64,000 bases of DNA. It comes from Meridianimarinicoccus aquatilis (GTDB taxonomy: Bacteria > Pseudomonadota > Alphaproteobacteria > Rhodobacterales > Rhodobacteraceae). Positions 44,161 to 54,072 of the stretch are shown piece by piece; the first letter of the stretch is position 1, and every line of letters begins with the position of its first letter. The notes beneath the pieces were generated by a model, which worked only from the letters and a program-made list of their open reading frames with translations, was not told the origin of the DNA and did not search any database. Position numbers and translations under genes: made by a program. The DNA is taken from contig NZ_SMZO01000012.1 in NCBI RefSeq assembly GCF_004358675.1, forward strand, positions 39,033 to 103,032, in the 5' to 3' direction.

Positions 44161-45030
44161 ATGGCGGGTGGTTACGACGATCGCGACGGCAAAATCTGGC
44201 TCGACGGCAAAATGGTGCCGTGGCGCGATGCCAATGTGCACATTCTCACGCACGCCATGCACTATGCCTCTTCGGTATTCGAGGGCGAGCGTGCCTACGG
44301 CGGGACAATCTTTGAATCGCGCAAACACTCGGAACGGTTGCGCGCATCGGCCAACATGATCGATTTTGAAATCCCCTACACCGTCGATGAAATCGAAGCT
44401 GCGAAATACGATGTCATGAAGGCAAATGGGCTCACCGATGCCTATGTGCGCGCAATCGCATGGCGCGGCGCGGGCGAAGACATGGGTGTCGCATCTGCGC
44501 GCAACCCTGTGCGCATGGCCGTCGCTGCGTGGACCTGGGGCAATTACTACGGTGACGCCAAGACCAAGGGCGCGAAACTCGACATCTCGCAATGGCGCCG
44601 CCCAGCGCCGGATACCATCCCCTGTCATGCAAAGGCCGCCGGTCTGTACATGATCTGCACCATGTCCAAGCACGCTGCCGAAGCGAAGGGGTGCTCGGAC
44701 GCGATGATGTTCGACTATCGCGGCTATGTGGCCGAAGCGACTGGCGCAAACATCTTCTTTGTGAAGGATGGCGAGGTGCACACCCCCAAGCCGGACTGCT
44801 TCCTCAACGGCATTACACGGCAAACCGTCGTTAATATGCTCAAGGAAAAAGGTATCACGGTACACGAGCGGTTCATCATGCCAGAAGAACTGGAAGGGTT
44901 TGAGCAGTGCTGGCTGACAGGCACCGCCGCCGAAGTGACCCCGGTCGGGCAAATCGGCGACTACACCTTCGAGGTGGGTGCGATGGCGCGCGACATTTCG
45001 GCGGCCTACGAAAAGCTGGTTCGAACCTAG
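44161..45030 (+). CDS. ilvE: Branched-chain amino acid aminotransferase
   Basis: IlvE is a class IV PLP enzyme making leucine, isoleucine and valine from their keto acids. The 289-residue protein contains THAMHYASSVFEGERAY, the PLP lysine in CHAKAAGLYMIC, MMFDYRGYVAEATGANIFFVKDG and NGITRQTVVNMLKEKGI. It follows the petP-ilvE divergent region. rlmJ begins 7 bases after its stop. Confidence 0.95.
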   Translation: MAGGYDDRDGKIWLDGKMVPWRDANVHILTHAMHYASSVFEGERAYGGTIFESRKHSERLRASANMIDFEIPYTVDEIEAAKYDVMKANGLTDAYVRAIAWRGAGEDMGVASARNPVRMAVAAWTWGNYYGDAKTKGAKLDISQWRRPAPDTIPCHAKAAGLYMICTMSKHAAEAKGCSDAMMFDYRGYVAEATGANIFFVKDGEVHTPKPDCFLNGITRQTVVNMLKEKGITVHERFIMPEELEGFEQCWLTGTAAEVTPVGQIGDYTFEVGAMARDISAAYEKLVRT

Positions 45031-45037
45031 TTCCAGC

Positions 45038-45817
45038 ATGCTGTCTTACCAGCACGCCTATCACGCGGGAAACGCGGCCGATGTGCACAAGCACGCACTT
45101 CTGGCTGCGGCGCTCGACTATCTTGTGCGCAAGCCAAAGCAGCTCAGCTATATCGAAACCCATGCCGGACGGGCGATTTATGACCTGTCCGGCGCGGAAT
45201 CCATTAAAACGGGCGAAGCGGCCGCCGGAATTGAACGCATGGAACGGTGGTTCGCGCCCGACCACCCGTATGCCCGCGCCCTGCAAGCCGCACGCGACGA
45301 AGCCGGTCCTAACGCGTATCCCGGCTCACCCTTGATCGCGTCAACACTGCTGCGCCAGGATGACATGATCACACTCGCCGAATTGCATCCCGGCGAGCGG
45401 GCTGCGTTGGAACAGGCCGTTCTTGGCGCATATGTTCGCGGCGAAGATGGCCCCACCATGGCGGTTGCGATGGTCCCTCCGACCCCGAGGCGCGGCTTGA
45501 TGCTCATTGATCCGTCATACGAGATAAAGACTGAGTTTACCGCCATGCCGCGTTTGGTGGCCAAGATTCGCAAACGCTGGGGCGTCGGAGTCGTAATGCT
45601 GTGGTATCCGATCTTGGCGTCCGGCGCGCACGCCCCGCTTGTCGATGGCCTTCGCGATCTGGAAATTGACGGTGTGCTTCACAGCCAAGTCCATTTCCCG
45701 CCCGCAAAGCCCGGCCACGGCATGATCGGCAGTGGCCTTTATGTGGTGAATCCACCATGGGGATTGGAAGAAGCGGCGACAGAACTTGCCGCACGCTTCG
45801 AAAGCCTGGGGCGTTAA
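45038..45817 (+). CDS. rlmJ: 23S rRNA adenine-2030 N6-methyltransferase
   Basis: RlmJ methylates A2030 of naked 23S rRNA. The 259-residue protein opens MLSYQHAYHAGNAADVHKHALLAAAL, diagnostic of the family, and has YIETHAGRAIYDL (SAM site) and LMLIDPSYEIKTEF, where DPSYE replaces the usual DPPYE catalytic motif; this proline-to-serine change is worth noting. The C-terminal VVNPPWGLEEA is also typical. The start at 45038 matches the family. It is 7 bases after ilvE. Confidence 0.93.
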   Translation: MLSYQHAYHAGNAADVHKHALLAAALDYLVRKPKQLSYIETHAGRAIYDLSGAESIKTGEAAAGIERMERWFAPDHPYARALQAARDEAGPNAYPGSPLIASTLLRQDDMITLAELHPGERAALEQAVLGAYVRGEDGPTMAVAMVPPTPRRGLMLIDPSYEIKTEFTAMPRLVAKIRKRWGVGVVMLWYPILASGAHAPLVDGLRDLEIDGVLHSQVHFPPAKPGHGMIGSGLYVVNPPWGLEEAATELAARFESLGR

Positions 45818-45836
45818 GGCCTCAAATCAGGCCCCG
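45817..45836. terminator. Bidirectional hairpin between rlmJ and the small ORF
   Basis: GGCCT, a 6-base loop and AGGCC, then CCGGTTT. It is short, and overlaps the ends of both convergent genes. Confidence 0.4.
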
Positions 45837-45838
45837 GT

Positions 45839-46027
45839 TTAGGCCATGTGACCCCGGTCGATCCGGGCAAATTCCCGCAACCTTGCGTCAACGGGGCGCG
45901 TCACGGGGCGTCGGTGCAGCGACATAGATTCGGCGCGCGGCATACGATTTTGCGCCATGTACGACATGGTCAACTTCATCCCCGATTTCACATGCTTACG
46001 AGGGTCGTCAAGAATGTGGCGTGTCAC
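45839..46027 (-). CDS. Small basic protein of unknown function, 62 residues
   Basis: The frame starts at a GTG preceded by AGGAGG at 9-base spacing, one of the best ribosome sites in the window. The product (MTRHILDDPRKHVKSGMKLTMSYM...) is basic (many R, H and K) with no membrane segment or signal peptide. A TACACT -10-like element lies at about 46060 on the same strand. I do not recognise the family. The strong ribosome site and its own position between convergent genes argue that it is real. Confidence 0.6.
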   Translation of the reverse strand: MTRHILDDPRKHVKSGMKLTMSYMAQNRMPRAESMSLHRRPVTRPVDARLREFARIDRGHMA

Positions 46028-46105
46028 GATTTGTCCTCCTGTGTGGTCGGCTTGAGCGCTTAGTGTAGCACACTCGCGCCTTTTAGACGTGGGGACGTAA
46101 CCGGG

Positions 46106-47170
46106 TCATGAAAACCCCTCGCCGTGAGAAAGCACTTGAACCGCCCAAGCCGCCGCATCAGCCACCGCCGGATCGGGATCACAGATCAGGGTGCGGGCCG
46201 CATCGGCCAAAGTGGGATCGCCGCTGTTTCCGATGGCGTAAAGGACATTTCTGACAAAACGATCCCGCCCAATCCGTTTGATCGGCGAGCCCGAGAATTT
46301 CGCACGAAAGGCTGCATCATCCAGCCCGACAAGGTCAGCCAAGGCCGGCGCGCGCAAATCGTCCCGTCCCGCATATCTTAACTCTCGCGCCTCTGCTGCG
46401 AACTTGTTCCATGGACAAGCGGCCAGACAATCGTCGCAACCGTAGATCCGGTTGCCCATCTTGCCGCGCAACTCTTCGTCCACGGCACCGCGATGTTCAA
46501 TTGTCAGATAGGAAATGCAGCGCCTCGCGTCCAATTGGAACGGCGCGGGAAACGCGGCCGTCGGGCAAATATCAAGGCATGCCGTACAACTGCCGCAACG
46601 TTCTGTTTCGGGCGCGTCGGCGGGCAGGTCGATCGTCGTGAAAATGGCACCCAAAAAAAACCAGTTACCCAGATCACGGCCCAAAAGGTTGGTGTGCTTA
46701 CCCTGCCAACCCAACCCAGAGGCTGCGGCTAAGGGCTTTTCCATCACGGGGGCTGTATCAACAAAGACCTTTATCGCGTGCCCTGTCGCTTCGGGTTGCT
46801 CAAGCAGCCAGCGCCCAACACGCTTCAGCCGCTTTTTTACAAGATCATGATAGTCGCGGTTCTGCGCATACACGCTGATCGCCGCCCTATCGCGGCGGGT
46901 CAGAACCTCAAGCGGATCATGATCCGGAGTGTAGGGTTCGGCAAGCATCACCACGGAGCGCGCCTCCGGCCAGAGGACAGCAGGGTCACTGCGCCAGGTC
47001 ATGCGCTCTGCCATCCACGCCATTTGCCCGTGGCGACCATGCTCAACGAATGCGTCAAGCCTGGCAGGAAGTTCTGGCACGGCATCGGGGCGGCAGATGC
47101 CCATCTTGGCAAAGCCTTCGGCCTGCGCCTGCGCCTCCAGCGCTGCTTTCAATCCTTCCGTTGTTCGCAC
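46106..47170 (-). CDS. queG: Epoxyqueuosine reductase QueG
   Basis: QueG uses cobalamin and two [4Fe-4S] clusters to reduce epoxyqueuosine in tRNA, the last step of queuosine synthesis. The 354-residue protein has [27 protein letters not shown] with the catalytic aspartate, then the clusters [13 protein letters not shown] and [14 protein letters not shown], and a C-terminal HEAT-like tail. Length and motifs are normal. With yhhQ in the same window, the cell can both import a precursor and finish the base. Confidence 0.95.
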   Translation of the reverse strand: MRTTEGLKAALEAQAQAEGFAKMGICRPDAVPELPARLDAFVEHGRHGQMAWMAERMTWRSDPAVLWPEARSVVMLAEPYTPDHDPLEVLTRRDRAAISVYAQNRDYHDLVKKRLKRVGRWLLEQPEATGHAIKVFVDTAPVMEKPLAAASGLGWQGKHTNLLGRDLGNWFFLGAIFTTIDLPADAPETERCGSCTACLDICPTAAFPAPFQLDARRCISYLTIEHRGAVDEELRGKMGNRIYGCDDCLAACPWNKFAAEARELRYAGRDDLRAPALADLVGLDDAAFRAKFSGSPIKRIGRDRFVRNVLYAIGNSGDPTLADAARTLICDPDPAVADAAAWAVQVLSHGEGFS

Positions 47171-47235
47171 GGTGCCCCCTTTACAAGTGGCGAACTAGGC
47201 CCGCCTGAGGCACCGAACCAAATCGCCAGCCCCTT

Positions 47236-47901
47236 CTAGAAATCCAGATCGGCATAATGTGGCGGCGGCGGGAAGCCGGCGACCTGATCTGCCAACAGGC
47301 TTCGGAAGGCCGGGCGTGACTTGATCTTTGCATACCAATCCTTGACGCCGGCCTGCCTGTTCCAATCCACATCCGAACTGTAATCCAGAACCGAAAGATG
47401 CGCTGCAGCCGCAAAGTCGGCCATTGTCATGACATCCCCCGCCAACCACCGGCGATGATCCAAAAGCTCGGCCATGTAATCAAGGTGCACCTTGATCCGG
47501 ACCACGCCCTCCTTCACCAAACGGCTATCAGGATAGCCCGACCCGGTCAGCTTTTTGGTAATCCGTTCGCCCAATACCTTGACCGTGACTTCGCTGTGAA
47601 ATGTGTCGTCAAAATACGCCACGATGCGGCGCACTTCGTACCGTTCTCGCGGGTCCTCGGGCATCAGCGCAGGCGTGGGGTATACATCTTCAAGGTACTC
47701 GCAGATCGCCTGACTTTCTGACATGACAAGCCCGTCAATGCGCAGAACCGGCACTTTGCCGATGGGATTGCGGCGCAAGAAGTCCGGGGACTTCTCCCAA
47801 TAACGTTCTTCCTGAAGGTCAGTGTCGATCCGCTTCTCCGACAGGGTCAGACGAACCTTGCGACAGAACGGGGAAAGCGGTGCGTGGTAAAGTACGGTCA
47901 T
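47236..47901 (-). CDS. Glutathione S-transferase family protein
   Basis: A 221-residue two-domain protein. The thioredoxin-like N-domain has YHAPLSPFCRKVRLTLSEKRI (a serine/cysteine-type active site, SPFC), NPIGKVPVLRIDGLVMSESQAICEYLEDVYP (cis-proline and glutathione site). The helical C-domain has WLAGDVMTMADFAAAAHLSVLDY. The substrate is unknown. The ATG at 47901 was chosen; the upstream frame overlaps other genes. It is between mtgA and queG on the same strand. Confidence 0.88.
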   Translation of the reverse strand: MTVLYHAPLSPFCRKVRLTLSEKRIDTDLQEERYWEKSPDFLRRNPIGKVPVLRIDGLVMSESQAICEYLEDVYPTPALMPEDPRERYEVRRIVAYFDDTFHSEVTVKVLGERITKKLTGSGYPDSRLVKEGVVRIKVHLDYMAELLDHRRWLAGDVMTMADFAAAAHLSVLDYSSDVDWNRQAGVKDWYAKIKSRPAFRSLLADQVAGFPPPPHYADLDF

Positions 47902-47968
47902 GGTGACTTCCAGTTTGCGTGCGTCTGTCTTGCCGCGAAGTGCGTGCGGTTGCAACGGGGCGCAAACG

Positions 47969-48703
47969 TCACTTCGGCTGGAAACAGCTTGCACGCCCGT
48001 CTCGGCGGATGGTTTGCGCCCCATCAAGAATGGATGCCGCCCTGCGACGGGTAAATTCGCCCGGCTTGCTGGCCGACCTCTTTTTGGGGCTTGGGAGAAT
48101 GGCCGCGAGTCGCGCCGCCTGAACGCCTGACAGATCGGCAGCAGACACGCCAAAATAGTGCTGTGCCGCCGCACTCACGCCGAATACGCCCGTATCGAAC
48201 TCTGCCACGTTCAGGTACACCTCAAGGATACGGCGTTTGGTCCAGACCAGTTCAACAACCGGTGTCAGAAGACCCTCCAACGCCTTGCGCGGCCAGCTTC
48301 GGCCTTGCCACAGAAAGACGTTCTTGACGGTCTGTTGACTGATAGTCGAACCGCCCCTTTCCGCGCCGCCAGCGATTGCACTTCGCAGGGCGGTGATATC
48401 AAAGCCCCAGTGTTCGCAAAAATTGGCATCTTCGGCGGCGACGGCAGTGCGCTGCATGATCGGCGCGATACTGTCCATGGCGGCCCAGTCGTATGACAGC
48501 GTGTTGTGGCGAGCCCTCTCAGCCAGCATGTAAGGGGTCGTCGGAACGGGCAAAAAACTCATCGCCCCAATCCAAAGAGCCAAAAGGCCCAACGCCGCAA
48601 ACAAAGCGCGCCGCAACCAAAGCGTCAGCTTGCGACGAACGGCGACAGGCGCAGCCTTCATAGATTTCTGGGTTTTTTGTCGTGCCATCCTGTCATCAAA
48701 CAT
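47969..48703 (-). CDS. mtgA: Monofunctional peptidoglycan glycosyltransferase
   Basis: MtgA polymerises lipid II into glycan strands at the inner membrane. The 244-residue protein has one N-terminal membrane span (ALFAALGLLALWIGAMSFL) and a GT51 domain with AAEDANFCEHWGFD (catalytic glutamate), GGSTISQQTVKN and RRILEVYLNVAEFDTGVFGV. The ATG at 48703 or 48688 may be the start; neither has a good ribosome site. It is one of three peptidoglycan genes in the window with mepA and uppP. Confidence 0.93.
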   Translation of the reverse strand: MFDDRMARQKTQKSMKAAPVAVRRKLTLWLRRALFAALGLLALWIGAMSFLPVPTTPYMLAERARHNTLSYDWAAMDSIAPIMQRTAVAAEDANFCEHWGFDITALRSAIAGGAERGGSTISQQTVKNVFLWQGRSWPRKALEGLLTPVVELVWTKRRILEVYLNVAEFDTGVFGVSAAAQHYFGVSAADLSGVQAARLAAILPSPKKRSASKPGEFTRRRAASILDGAQTIRRDGRASCFQPK

Positions 48704-48894
48704 GCAGCAAAGGTCCGGTCAATTGCCAGCCTGCGGAACGGACGCCAAGCGGGAAAACTCTTTTCACGGGCAGTGGCCCACAAGACAGCACCGCAATGGC
48801 CAGAAACGCAATCAATCCTATCTCAGCCAAACACAGAAAACGCCGGGCGACTGAATCGCCCGGCGTGTTGATCTCTACTTGCGTCGATCGCAGA

Positions 48895-51800
48895 TCACTC
48901 TGCCGGGACGCGCGCCTCTTCAATCTCAAGAGGATGCGGCAACTTGTTGAGCATCTCTTTTGGGCAAATCTGAAGGAAGTTGGCTTTCTCTTCATCCCAG
49001 TTTTGCAGAATGTCGGCTGCCCTGCGGCTTCCAGTTTCCGCCGCGTGACGCTCGATCAGGCCGCGCAACTGCGCCTCCCAATGGGCAACGGTCACGGGGC
49101 ACGTCACCAGCGTTTCCATGTTCATCATATCCCAGACTTTGCCATCCGGATCATAGAGATACGCCATCCCACCAGTCATACCGGCGCCGAAGTTCGTCCC
49201 GATGGAGCCAAGGATCACAGCGACACCGCCGGTCATGTATTCGCACCCGTTGGAACCACAGCCTTCGATCACGACATGCGCGCCAGAGTTGCGAACCGCG
49301 AACCGTTCCCCCGCACGCCCTGCGGCAAACAAGAAGCCTTCGGTCGCGCCGTAAAGAACGGTGTTCCCGATGATCGTGTTGTCCGCAGCCTTGAGCGGGC
49401 TGACCTGCGGCGGGCGCACCACGACGGTGCCGCCCGATAGACCCTTACCAACATAGTCATTGGCGTCGCCAGACACCTCCAACTTGATCCCCGGCGCAAG
49501 GAACGCGCCCAGAGACTGGCCCGCACTGCCCGTCAGCTTTACGGTCAGGTGGTCTGATTGAAGGCTGTTGCGCATCCCGAACGCTTTGACCACATGGCTT
49601 GATGTCCGCGTGCCGATGGACCGCAGCGTGTTCTGCACCGCATAGGACAACTGCATCTTTTCGCCGTCTTGCAGGAAGCGCGCTGCATCCTTGACGATTT
49701 CCGCGTCCAATGTGTCTGGCACCGCGTTCCGCGCTTTGCTACGGTCATAGACCGCATTCTTGGCGCCATCGACGGTGATGAGCAGTGGGTTCAAGTCAAG
49801 GTCATCAAGATGCGAAGACCCACGGCTGACTTGGCTAAGCAAATCGGCACGCCCGATAATCTCGTCCAGGTTCCGCACACCCATACCGGCCATGATTTCG
49901 CGCACTTCCTGAGCATAGAAGGTGATCAGATTGACCACTTTGTCCGCTGTGCCGGTGAACTTGTCGCGCAGCGCTTCGTCTTGCGTACACACGCCAACAG
50001 GGCAGGTGTTGGACTGGCACTGGCGCACCATGATGCAGCCCATAGCGATCAGTGCCGCTGTGCCGATGCCATATTCTTCGGCTCCCATCATCGCGGCGAT
50101 GACGATGTCGCGGCCAGTTCTCAGGCCGCCATCCGTCCGCAGCGTGACGCGGTCCCGCAGTTTGTTCATCGACAGAACTTGATGCGCTTCGGTCAAGCCC
50201 ATTTCCCATGGAAGGCCAGCATATTTGATCGAGGTCGCAGGTGACGCCCCGGTTCCGCCATTGTGGCCCGAAATCAAGATCACGTCAGCCTTGGCCTTGG
50301 CCACGCCTGCGGCGATGGTGCCAACGCCTGATTGCGCGACCAGCTTCACGGTGACCTTGGCGCGCGGATTGATCTGCTTGAGGTCATAGATCAGCTGCGC
50401 AAGGTCTTCGATCGAATAGATATCGTGGTGCGGCGGCGGCGAGATCAGCATCACGCCGGGCGTCGAATGGCGCAGTTTTGCAATCAGCTCGGTCACTTTC
50501 ATGCCGGGCAACTGGCCGCCTTCACCGGGTTTTGCGCCCTGCGCGACCTTGATCTCAAGTTCTTCGCATTGGTTCAGATACTCTGCAGTTACACCAAAAC
50601 GACCAGACGCAACCTGTTTGATCTTCGCAGACGGGTTATCGCCATTGGGTTCTGGCACGAAGTGCTTCGGATCTTCGCCGCCTTCGCCACTGTCAGACTT
50701 CGCGCCAATCCGGTTCATGGCCACGTTCAACGTTTTGTGTGCTTCGGGGCTAAGGGCGCCAAGGCTCATACCGGGCGTAACGAACCGCTTACGAATCGAA
50801 GTGATGCTTTCCACCTCTTCCAGCGGAATCGCAGCGCCAAGCGGCTTGATGTCCAGCAAATCGCGCAGATGAATCGGCGGGGCCGACCGCATCTTGGCAG
50901 AATACTGCTTCCACATCTCAAACGACGCGCGGTCACAGGCCGCTTGCATCATGTGCATCGACTGGGCTTCCCAAGCGTGCGTCTCGCCAGAACGCCGCGC
51001 CTTGTAGAACCCGCCAATCGGCAGAACGTCTTTGCCGCCGGTCCACCCTTGGGCGTGCACATTTTCCAGTTTGCGTTGAATACCGGTTACACCGATGCCG
51101 CTGATACGGCTTGGCATGCCCGGGAAATACTCGGCACACATGGCACGGCTCAAGCCAACGGCTTCGAAATTCAGGCCGCCGCGATAAGAGCTGATGACCG
51201 AAATCCCCATCTTGGCCATGATCTTCAGAAGACCTTGGTCAATGGCAGACCGATACCGGGCCACAGCTTCGGACAAAGTGCAATCAAGCAAGCCGCGTTC
51301 GATGCGGTCTGCAAGACTGTCTTCGGCCAGATAGGCGTTCACAACTGTCGCGCCAGCACCGATCAGAACCGCAAAGTAATGCGGATCGATACATTCAGCC
51401 GACCGAACGCAGATCGATGTGAAGGTCCGCAAGCCCTGACGGGTCAACCAACTATGGACCGCGCTTGTCGCCAAGATCATGGGCATTGCGACCCGATCTT
51501 CGCCCTGACCTGCATCAGACAGGATCAAATGACCCGCGCCCGACCGCACGGCGTCTTCGGCTTCGTCTCGAATACGGCGCAAGCCGCGGCTGAGTGCATT
51601 GGCGCCATCACCAACGGCAAAGGTACAGTCGATTTCCACCACGGGCGCGTTGAAGTGGTTCTTCAACTCTTCGAACTGAGCGTTGCCCACAAAGGGGCTG
51701 TCCAACACGAGAATCTCGGTCTGACTGCTGTCTTCGTCCAGAACGTTCTTCAGGTTTCCGAAGCGCGTCTTGAGGCTCATCACGCGGAATTCGCGCAAAC

Positions 51801-53433
51801 TGTCGATTGGCGGGTTGGTGACCTGGCTGAAATTCTGCCGGAAGAAATGGCTCAGCGGGCGATACTTCTCGGACAGAACCGCCGAAGGGGTGTCATCGCC
51901 CATCGACGCGATGGATTCCTTGCCGTCCTCGGCCATTGGCGCAAGGATGACCTCAAGATCTTCCATCGTGTAGCCAGCCGCAATCTGGCGTTTTCGCAAC
52001 TCACCGCCGGTGTACCCAGCGACTTCCTCGGATTGCTCCAGCGCTTCGCTCAGATCATTGATCTTGCCGACCCAGTCACCGAAGGGCTGGCTCGCTGCCA
52101 GCTTGTCCTTGATTTCCACATCGTGGAACAGCTTGCCTTCCAGCGTATCGACCGCAATCATCTGGCCCGGCCCAAGCGCGCCTTTTTCAACGACATGTGC
52201 TTCGTTGACCGCGACCATCCCGGCTTCGGAACCGGCGATCAACAGGCCATCGCCGGTCACGACATAGCGCATGGGGCGCAGGCCGTTCCGGTCGAGCCCG
52301 CCACAAACCCAGCGGCCGTCGGTCATTGCAAGAGCAGCAGGGCCATCCCATGGCTCCATGACCGAGTTGCAATAGGAATACATATCACGCCATGCGGGCG
52401 GCAATTCGACCGCCTGCTTGGACCAAGATTCGGGGACAAGCATCGTTTTGGCCATCGGGGCGTTACGCCCGGCGCGCACCAGAACCTCGAACACCGAATC
52501 CAGTGCCGCGCTGTCAGAAGACCCGCCCGGCACAATGGGCTTGATGTCGCCGGCAAGATCGCCGAACGCACTGCTTGCCATGCGGATCTCGTGGGACTTC
52601 ATCCAGTTGATGTTGCCCTTGAGCGTATTGATTTCGCCGTTATGGGCCAGCATCCGGAACGGCTGCGCCAACCACCACTGCGGGAAGGTGTTGGTGGAAT
52701 ACCGCTGGTGATAGATCGCAAAGGCGCTTTCAAACCGTTCGTCCATCAGGTCGGGATAGAACTCAGCAACCTGCTCAGCCAGCATCATGCCCTTGTAGAT
52801 GATCGACCGGCAAGACAGCGAACAGATATACAAGCCGGCCACATTTGCTTGCGTTGCCGCCTTTTCGATGCGGCGGCGAATGACGTAAAGTTCGCGTTCG
52901 AACGTCTCTTCATCAACGCCTTTGTTGTTCGCGATGATGATCTGCTCGATCTCGGGCCGTGTGGCGTTGGCCTTTTCGCCAAGGCAGGAAATATCCACCG
53001 GCACATGCCGCCAGCCGTAGATATAATAGCCCATGCGCAGGACTTCGGCCTCGACGATGGTCCGGCAGGTTTCCTGTGCGCCGAAATTGGTGCGCGGCAG
53101 AAACACCTGGCCCACGGCCATCAACTGGTCCATCTTTGGTTCGTGCCCGGTGCGGCGGACCTGATCGTAAAAGAACTGAACGGGGATTTGCACGTGAATA
53201 CCCGCACCATCGCCGGTCTTCCCGTCGGCATCCACGGCGCCGCGGTGCCAGATCGCCTTCAACGCGTTGATGCCCGACTCAACCACCTTGCGCGATGGCT
53301 TGCCGTCAATCGACACGACCAGCCCGACGCCGCAGGATGAATGTTCATCCTCGGTGCTGTACAAACCGGTTTCGGCGAGCAGCGCGCGTTGTGCTTCTTG
53401 GTCTGCCACCCAGGCTTCATCATACTTGGTCAT
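48895..53433 (-). CDS. gltB: Glutamate synthase (NADPH) large subunit
   Basis: GltB uses glutamine amide nitrogen to convert 2-oxoglutarate to glutamate. The 1512-residue protein starts MTKYDEAWVADQEAQRALLAETGLYSTEDEHSSCGVG; in this family Cys34 after propeptide removal is the catalytic nucleophile. The glutamine amidotransferase region contains YHQRYSTNTFPQWWLAQPFRMLAHNGEINTLKGN. The FMN/3Fe-4S synthase domain has PPHHDIYSIEDLAQLIYDLK and CIMVRQCQSNTCPVGVCTQD. The GXGXG beta-helix ends the protein (GSNGCEYMTGGVAVILG). It overlaps the GFA gene by 4 bases, and gltD is 640 bases upstream. Confidence 0.97.
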   Translation of the reverse strand: MTKYDEAWVADQEAQRALLAETGLYSTEDEHSSCGVGLVVSIDGKPSRKVVESGINALKAIWHRGAVDADGKTGDGAGIHVQIPVQFFYDQVRRTGHEPKMDQLMAVGQVFLPRTNFGAQETCRTIVEAEVLRMGYYIYGWRHVPVDISCLGEKANATRPEIEQIIIANNKGVDEETFERELYVIRRRIEKAATQANVAGLYICSLSCRSIIYKGMMLAEQVAEFYPDLMDERFESAFAIYHQRYSTNTFPQWWLAQPFRMLAHNGEINTLKGNINWMKSHEIRMASSAFGDLAGDIKPIVPGGSSDSAALDSVFEVLVRAGRNAPMAKTMLVPESWSKQAVELPPAWRDMYSYCNSVMEPWDGPAALAMTDGRWVCGGLDRNGLRPMRYVVTGDGLLIAGSEAGMVAVNEAHVVEKGALGPGQMIAVDTLEGKLFHDVEIKDKLAASQPFGDWVGKINDLSEALEQSEEVAGYTGGELRKRQIAAGYTMEDLEVILAPMAEDGKESIASMGDDTPSAVLSEKYRPLSHFFRQNFSQVTNPPIDSLREFRVMSLKTRFGNLKNVLDEDSSQTEILVLDSPFVGNAQFEELKNHFNAPVVEIDCTFAVGDGANALSRGLRRIRDEAEDAVRSGAGHLILSDAGQGEDRVAMPMILATSAVHSWLTRQGLRTFTSICVRSAECIDPHYFAVLIGAGATVVNAYLAEDSLADRIERGLLDCTLSEAVARYRSAIDQGLLKIMAKMGISVISSYRGGLNFEAVGLSRAMCAEYFPGMPSRISGIGVTGIQRKLENVHAQGWTGGKDVLPIGGFYKARRSGETHAWEAQSMHMMQAACDRASFEMWKQYSAKMRSAPPIHLRDLLDIKPLGAAIPLEEVESITSIRKRFVTPGMSLGALSPEAHKTLNVAMNRIGAKSDSGEGGEDPKHFVPEPNGDNPSAKIKQVASGRFGVTAEYLNQCEELEIKVAQGAKPGEGGQLPGMKVTELIAKLRHSTPGVMLISPPPHHDIYSIEDLAQLIYDLKQINPRAKVTVKLVAQSGVGTIAAGVAKAKADVILISGHNGGTGASPATSIKYAGLPWEMGLTEAHQVLSMNKLRDRVTLRTDGGLRTGRDIVIAAMMGAEEYGIGTAALIAMGCIMVRQCQSNTCPVGVCTQDEALRDKFTGTADKVVNLITFYAQEVREIMAGMGVRNLDEIIGRADLLSQVSRGSSHLDDLDLNPLLITVDGAKNAVYDRSKARNAVPDTLDAEIVKDAARFLQDGEKMQLSYAVQNTLRSIGTRTSSHVVKAFGMRNSLQSDHLTVKLTGSAGQSLGAFLAPGIKLEVSGDANDYVGKGLSGGTVVVRPPQVSPLKAADNTIIGNTVLYGATEGFLFAAGRAGERFAVRNSGAHVVIEGCGSNGCEYMTGGVAVILGSIGTNFGAGMTGGMAYLYDPDGKVWDMMNMETLVTCPVTVAHWEAQLRGLIERHAAETGSRRAADILQNWDEEKANFLQICPKEMLNKLPHPLEIEEARVPAE

Positions 53434-53870
53434 GGAGTTTCCCCTTCGCCGAGGGAGGCGAACTGCGCCTCGGTTTGCTGTTTTGTCACTCGTGTGATGG
53501 CTCCGGCAAAGCTATAGCCGTCCGGCGCGCGATCACTGTAAATTTCCTTGGTCAGCCTAAAGCCGCCCGCATTGTCGAACAGACCCGCCGACACTGCATA
53601 TGTTTCGTGCCCCGGAACTGTCAGCTTATACCAAAGCGTCGACCCGCAAGCATCGCACCAAGCCCGCTCTGCCCAATCCGACGATACAAACGACTTCACG
53701 GGACCGGACACATCCAGCCCTTCGGGCGCCACGTCGAATTCGACAAACGCCGAACCGCACCACCGACGGCACATGTCACACTGGCAGGCGTGCAATTCAG
53801 GCGCTTTTGGCAGCGCGGTCAATTTGACCGCCCCGCACATGCACTGCCCTGTTCGTTCTGCCGTGGCCAT
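53430..53870 (-). CDS. GFA-family (Gfa-like, DUF636) zinc protein
   Basis: A 146-residue zinc-binding protein of the glutathione-dependent formaldehyde-activating family: GQCMCGAVKL, HACQCDMCRRWCGSAF and WCDACGSTLWYKL provide the seven-cysteine zinc site. Most such proteins have no proven formaldehyde activity. It lies between gltD and gltB in the same direction, overlapping gltB by 4 bases (ATGA), so it is translated with gltB. Confidence 0.9.
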   Translation of the reverse strand: MATAERTGQCMCGAVKLTALPKAPELHACQCDMCRRWCGSAFVEFDVAPEGLDVSGPVKSFVSSDWAERAWCDACGSTLWYKLTVPGHETYAVSAGLFDNAGGFRLTKEIYSDRAPDGYSFAGAITRVTKQQTEAQFASLGEGETP

Positions 53871-54072
53871 GTCGGCCCTCCTGAGCTGGTCCCAAAATCC
53901 GCGCCTATGGCCCGGTCTGGTCTGGCGTCTTTCCCTGCGGTCGGCGCACGGCCCAACCGGGCCGCTGCTGTCGTCGTTTCCTGCCCCCTTGGGGAAAGAT
54001 CAGAATTGCCTTTAGGCTCCCGCTTGGCCAGTCCCACACCACCTGTTCGGGACCGGAAAAGTGGCAAGTGCC

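Noticed and set aside
50332..53340. 1002-codon open frame on the plus strand
   Set aside because: It lies entirely antisense to gltB, which has every family motif. High-GC codon bias keeps the opposite frame open.
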